64,000 bases of DNA, from assembly GCA_006218045.1 (NCBI GenBank), contig VBWB01000019.1, forward strand, positions 1 to 64,000, given 5' to 3'. Source of the DNA: Stygiobacter sp. (GTDB lineage Bacteria > Pseudomonadota > Alphaproteobacteria > Rhodospirillales > Magnetospirillaceae). A program made the position numbers and the translations under genes. The notes beneath the pieces were generated by a model. That model was not told where the DNA came from. It was given only the letters and a program-made list of their open reading frames with translations, and ran no database searches. This document shows positions 60,464 to 64,000 of the stretch, one piece after another (positions within the stretch are counted from its first letter, which is position 1; each line of letters begins with the position of its first letter).

Positions 60464-61729
60464 ATGGCGACTTACGATCTGACGCAGACCGTTTTCCTGT
60501 TCAATTTTCTTAGCAACGCCGCCAGCAATGTCAGCGGCGACGCCCAGCAATTGGCGGGGTTCCTGCAAATGGCGGTGACCAATGGTGGCCGCTGGTACGA
60601 TGCCAAGACCGGGAACACATTGGTGGTCAACGGTTTTATCCAGAACATGAACGCCGCGTTGGCGGGCGGGGACTGGCGCCTGGAATGGGGGCCGGGGGTG
60701 TTCCAGCAAGACGGCGACGAGGCGCAGAACACCCTGTTCGTGGTGTACTCGCCCAGCCTCGACACTTATGTGGTGGCCATGGCCGGCACCAATCCGCATT
60801 CGGTCTACGACTGGTTGGTCGAGGACGCCTCGGTGGGGCCGCAGGACATGGCGGTGTTCCCCGTCGCCAGCGGTCCGCGCAAGCCCGACAAGGTGGCGGC
60901 AAACCAATCCCAGGTGCAGGTGTCGCACGGCACCGCCATCGGTATTCATAACCTGCTCACCGGTCTGGTCGATTCAAACGGCGACGGGCTTGACCTCAAG
61001 AGGTTTCTGTCCAGCCTGAAGGCCACGTCGGGATCACGGATGATCTTTACCGGGCACAGCCTGGGTGGGGCGCTGTCCTCGACCCTGGCGTTGCAGATGT
61101 ATCTGGAACTCAAGACCAACTGGCGCGACAACGGTGGTGCGGTTCTCGCCCTGCCCACCGCCGGCCCCAGTCCGGGCAACGCTACCTTCGCCGGGTCATG
61201 GGGCGACGTCTTTACCCCGGTGGCGGTGCCGGCTACCAATACCGGCAACCAAGTCACCAATCTCAACGTGCTGGTTTACGACACCCAGGACGTGGTGCCC
61301 CATGCTTGGGACTTCATCCTCAGCCTGGATTCGGTGCCGACCAATGGTCAGTATCCCAATCCCGACATGCCCAGCTATTTCTATGATCATGCCGGTCTGA
61401 TCAAGCAGACCGTGCAAACCCAACTGGGGCAATTGTCGGGCCTGTGGGTGAAGCCGTTGTGGCAATTGGTGCAGGGCGCCCAGGACAAGGGAACCGGCGG
61501 CTATATGAAGCGGCTCCCCAACGCGGCCGGTTTGACGGGTAGTTTCCCGCTGACGTATTGGTCGTCCAAGAAACTGGATTGGCAGCAATGGTCGCCGCCG
61601 ACGAATAACGTGTTCGACGCCTTCGCCGGCTTCGGCGAGGGACTGGGTCTGGTCCACGTCTGGCAGTACCATCAGTTCTTTGCCATTGATCCCCAGGATA
61701 TTGTCCGCACCATCGAACCGGCGACATAA
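60464..61729 (+). CDS. Class 3 lipase-like alpha/beta hydrolase
   Basis: The 421-residue protein has the nucleophile elbow RMIFTGHSLGGALSSTLALQ (Ser about 200). A likely Asp lies in LVYDTQDVVPHAW, and a C-terminal His in HVWQYHQFF, the layout of lipase_3 proteins. No Sec signal or membrane helix is seen, so export, if any, is by another route. GGAGGGG three bases before ATG 60464 fixes the start. The 223-bp gap upstream is AT-rich, with a GTGTGTGCGA repeat, and probably holds the promoter. Confidence 0.82.
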   Translation: MATYDLTQTVFLFNFLSNAASNVSGDAQQLAGFLQMAVTNGGRWYDAKTGNTLVVNGFIQNMNAALAGGDWRLEWGPGVFQQDGDEAQNTLFVVYSPSLDTYVVAMAGTNPHSVYDWLVEDASVGPQDMAVFPVASGPRKPDKVAANQSQVQVSHGTAIGIHNLLTGLVDSNGDGLDLKRFLSSLKATSGSRMIFTGHSLGGALSSTLALQMYLELKTNWRDNGGAVLALPTAGPSPGNATFAGSWGDVFTPVAVPATNTGNQVTNLNVLVYDTQDVVPHAWDFILSLDSVPTNGQYPNPDMPSYFYDHAGLIKQTVQTQLGQLSGLWVKPLWQLVQGAQDKGTGGYMKRLPNAAGLTGSFPLTYWSSKKLDWQQWSPPTNNVFDAFAGFGEGLGLVHVWQYHQFFAIDPQDIVRTIEPAT

Positions 61730-61813
61730 GACGGGGTGGCACGCGGCCCGGCATCAGGATAGAACGGAAGGGGCGCTGTGTGTGGCGTCCCTTCCTGCCG
61801 TTCAAGGTGTGCC

Positions 61814-62689
61814 GTGCTCGATTACGATTTCCCCCTGTGGCGTCCGCCCAGCGAAGGCGACAACCTGATCATCCAGGCGACGTTGGGCTGCCGGTTCAAC
61901 GGCTGCACCTTCTGTTCCATGTACAAGGTCAAGGAGTATCGCGCCCGCGATCTCGCCGCAATCTATGACGACATCGCCGCCGCCGCCCTGGTCTGGCCCG
62001 ATGCCCATCGGGTGTTTCTGGCCGATGGCGATGCCTATAACCTGCCCACCGATCATCTGGCCGCCATTTGCGACCGTTTGGCGGCGACATTCCCCAACCT
62101 GCAACGGGTCACCGCCTATGCGACGCCGTTCAATCTGTTGGGCAAAAGCGTTGCCGAAATCCAGTTCCTCAAGACCAAAAAGCTGTCGCTGGTCTATGTC
62201 GGCATCGAAAGCGGTTCGGACTTCTTGCTGAAAAAGATCAAGAAGGGCAATGCCAGGCAGATGCACGACGGTTTGGCCCGCGCTGCCCAAGCCGGGCTCA
62301 AGGTGTCGGCCACGGTGATCACCGGTCTCGGCGGGCAGGCCCATTGGCAACAGCACATGGACGAGACGGCGGACCTGATCAACAAGGTGCCGGTGACGTT
62401 CTTGTCCACCTTGCAACTGCGCCTGGCCGACGAGGTCGAGGACCGTTTCATGGAAAAATTCGGCGAGCCGTTCCAATGGCAGGATGATGCAGCCGTCCTG
62501 CTGGAAATGCGCCGGCTGGTGGAGCGGCTCGACCCGCCCAGCCCGGTGATCTTCCGTTCCAACCATGCCAGCAACGCCTTGCCCTTGGCCGGTACCTTGC
62601 CCAAGGACAAAGCCCGCGTCTTGGCCCAGATCGACCAAGCCATCAGTATGGGCGGTGGACTTCGGCCCAAATGGATGCGAGCTTTATAA
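61814..62689 (+). CDS. Radical SAM protein
   Basis: The 291-residue protein has the cluster motif CRFNGCTFC in TLGCRFNGCTFCSMYKVKEY (CX4CX2C spacing), followed by LADGDAYNLPTDHL, AYATPFNLLGKS and SLVYVGIESGSDFLL. It belongs to a group of stand-alone radical SAM proteins (COG1032-like) whose reaction is not known. The GTG at 61814 begins the conserved LDYDFPLWRPPSEG segment; an upstream in-frame start at 61778 has less support. It follows the lipase gene by 84 bp. Confidence 0.85.
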   Translation: MLDYDFPLWRPPSEGDNLIIQATLGCRFNGCTFCSMYKVKEYRARDLAAIYDDIAAAALVWPDAHRVFLADGDAYNLPTDHLAAICDRLAATFPNLQRVTAYATPFNLLGKSVAEIQFLKTKKLSLVYVGIESGSDFLLKKIKKGNARQMHDGLARAAQAGLKVSATVITGLGGQAHWQQHMDETADLINKVPVTFLSTLQLRLADEVEDRFMEKFGEPFQWQDDAAVLLEMRRLVERLDPPSPVIFRSNHASNALPLAGTLPKDKARVLAQIDQAISMGGGLRPKWMRAL

Positions 62690-62847
62690 GGATTCTGAAA
62701 GTGCTGCCTAAGAATTGAGCCGACAGATCAGGGATTGCGCATGGTGTTGCTGCGCACATCGCCAAGACCTTTGAAAGGCAATGGTTTTCCCCAGGCACGC
62801 CGGTTGCATTGGCAAATTCGACAGTGATAACAAGGAATGGAGAGGGA

Positions 62848-64000
62848 ATGGCCTACGATGAAATGAAGTCCCAGGCCGGCGGCGTTCGCGCTCCATACCG
62901 GACATACGAGAATTGGTTGCTGTCGCTGCCCCCTGATCTGCTGCGCCGCAAGCACGAAGAAGCCGACATGCTGTTCCGGCGTCTGGGCATCACCTTCGCC
63001 GTCTATGGCGACGAGGACGGCACCGAGCGTCTGATCCCCTTCGACACCGTGCCGCGCATCATCGCCGCCAAGGAATGGAAACATCTGTCCACCGGCTGTT
63101 GCCAGCGCGTGCGCGCGCTCAATGCCTTTTTGACCGATCTCTATCACGGCCAGGATATCCTGAAGGCCGGCATCATCCCCAAGGAACATGTGCTGACCAA
63201 CAACATGTTCCGTAAGGAGATGATGGGTATCGACGTGGCCCGCGACGTCTATGTGCACGTGGCCGGCATCGATCTGGTGCGCACCGGCGAAAACGATTTC
63301 TATGTGCTCGAGGACAATCTGCGCTCGCCGTCCGGGGTTTCCTACATGCTGGAAAACCGGGCGATGATGATGCGCCTGTTCCCCGACCTGTTCGCCCGCC
63401 ACCGGGTGGCGGCGGTGGACGATTACCCCGATATCCTGATCAAGAATCTGCGTTCGGTGGCGCCGTCCAAATGCAAGGGCGACCCCACCGTGGTGATGAT
63501 GACGCCCGGCTATTACAATTCCGCCTATTTCGAGCATGCCTTCCTGGCCGAGCAGATGGGCATCGAACTGGTTGAAGGCCGCGACCTGTTCGTCTCCGAC
63601 GGTCTGGTGTGGATGCGCACCACCCGTGGCCCCAAGCGCGTCGATGTGATCTATCGCCGCATCGACGACGATTTTCTCGACCCCGACGCCTTCAACCCGG
63701 ACTCCACCTTGGGCGTGCGCGGCCTGCTCGAGGTCTATCGCAACGGCGGGGTGACCCTGGCCAATGCCATCGGTACCGGCGTCGCCGACGACAAGGCCAC
63801 CTATACCTACGTCCCCGACATGATCCGCTTCTATCTGGGCGAGGAACCCATTCTCAACAACGTCCCCACCTGGCGGCTGGAGCGCGACGACGACCGCAAA
63901 TACGTGCTCGAGCATCTGGGTGAGCTGGTGGTCAAGGAAGTCCAGGGCGCCGGCGGTTACGGCATGCTGGTGGGGCCGACCTCGACCAAGGCGCAGATCG
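62848..64000 (+). CDS. Circularly permuted ATP-grasp protein (N-terminal 384 residues)
   Basis: Begins at ATG 62848 (GAGAGGGA just upstream) and runs off the window end in frame. The sequence has HVLTNNMFRKEMMGIDVARD, YVLEDNLRSPSGVSYMLENR, VMMTPGYYNSAYFEHAFLAE and KEVQGAGGYGMLVGP, the blocks of the COG2308 / DUF404-407 family with permuted ATP-grasp topology. Members are usually followed by an alpha-E (COG2307) gene and a transglutaminase-like protease, possibly for peptide ligation; those genes would lie beyond the window. The 158 bp before it hold no gene. Confidence 0.9.
   Translation, partial: MAYDEMKSQAGGVRAPYRTYENWLLSLPPDLLRRKHEEADMLFRRLGITFAVYGDEDGTERLIPFDTVPRIIAAKEWKHLSTGCCQRVRALNAFLTDLYHGQDILKAGIIPKEHVLTNNMFRKEMMGIDVARDVYVHVAGIDLVRTGENDFYVLEDNLRSPSGVSYMLENRAMMMRLFPDLFARHRVAAVDDYPDILIKNLRSVAPSKCKGDPTVVMMTPGYYNSAYFEHAFLAEQMGIELVEGRDLFVSDGLVWMRTTRGPKRVDVIYRRIDDDFLDPDAFNPDSTLGVRGLLEVYRNGGVTLANAIGTGVADDKATYTYVPDMIRFYLGEEPILNNVPTWRLERDDDRKYVLEHLGELVVKEVQGAGGYGMLVGPTSTKAQI

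Overview
The window looks like a chromosomal segment of a GC-rich alphaproteobacterium. Gene content (cyclic beta-1,2-glucan synthase, many chemoreceptors and hybrid sensor kinases, CysNC fusion, DUF3096/DUF3309/CsbD stress genes) and the style of the proteins point to Rhodospirillales, probably a Magnetospirillum-like organism. That placement is an inference from reading, not from a search. Nothing suggests a plasmid or an intact prophage; transposon scars of the IS3, IS4-like and IS110 families and a phage terminase fragment are scattered through it.

Layout. 0-1.4 kb: an IS3 OrfA fragment and an AraC regulator of lower GC, ending at a run of 28 G. 1.4-5.0 kb: a MASE3 sensor kinase and a chemoreceptor. 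5.1-6.8 kb: a VapBC-type pair and a truncated phage terminase. 6.8-12.3 kb: an RNA-repair island. Read leftward it is: two unknown proteins, the RNA ligase RtcB, four tandem non-coding RNAs, and the Ro60 homologue Rsr; a WYL regulator lies divergently at the right edge. 12.4-17.7 kb: a 1431-residue CheB-CheR-kinase-receiver-FixJ fusion and a lone receiver. 17.7-33.2 kb: a cluster of small envelope and stress proteins around an 8.5-kb cyclic glucan synthase gene. 33.4-47.5 kb: chemoreceptor, polyphosphate:AMP phosphotransferase, UbiD, HD-GYP phosphodiesterase, two sensor kinases, a NarL-type regulator and folB/folK. 47.7-50.5 kb: a DUF882 peptidase, an L,D-transpeptidase and a rhodanese. 50.7-56.1 kb: a sulfate-assimilation operon cysI-cysH-cysD-cysNC. 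56.2-64 kb: a PAS kinase, glutathione reductase, an MNT/HEPN toxin-antitoxin pair with a frameshifted HEPN gene, a class 3 lipase, a radical SAM protein and the start of a circularly permuted ATP-grasp protein.

The most interesting system is the RNA-repair island. Between rtcB and rsr, the 537-bp gap at 8364-8899 folds on the minus strand into four consecutive Y RNAs. Each has an outer 9-11 bp stem, a conserved GGGCCGGA-type 5' box, an inner helix of 6-9 bp and a 3' CACG(C/T)CC box. The second carries a circularly permuted tRNA mimic: a T-arm with a perfect B-box, then an acceptor stem capped by a GCAA tetraloop, then a D-arm. This is the architecture known for YrlA RNAs, which tether Ro60 proteins to their partners. 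A four-member array placed between the ligase and the Ro protein, with a WYL protein instead of the usual RtcR activator and a strong terminator hairpin in the rtcB leader, may be undescribed.

Signalling genes are otherwise dominant (about ten), with no chemotaxis core operon in view. The genes between 17 and 33 kb look like an envelope and osmotic-stress group: glucan synthase, OmpA-like lipoproteins, BON, CsbD, and an LpxR-like lipid A deacylase. An 11-base motif, GTAGTTTCCGA, recurs in front of several of them.
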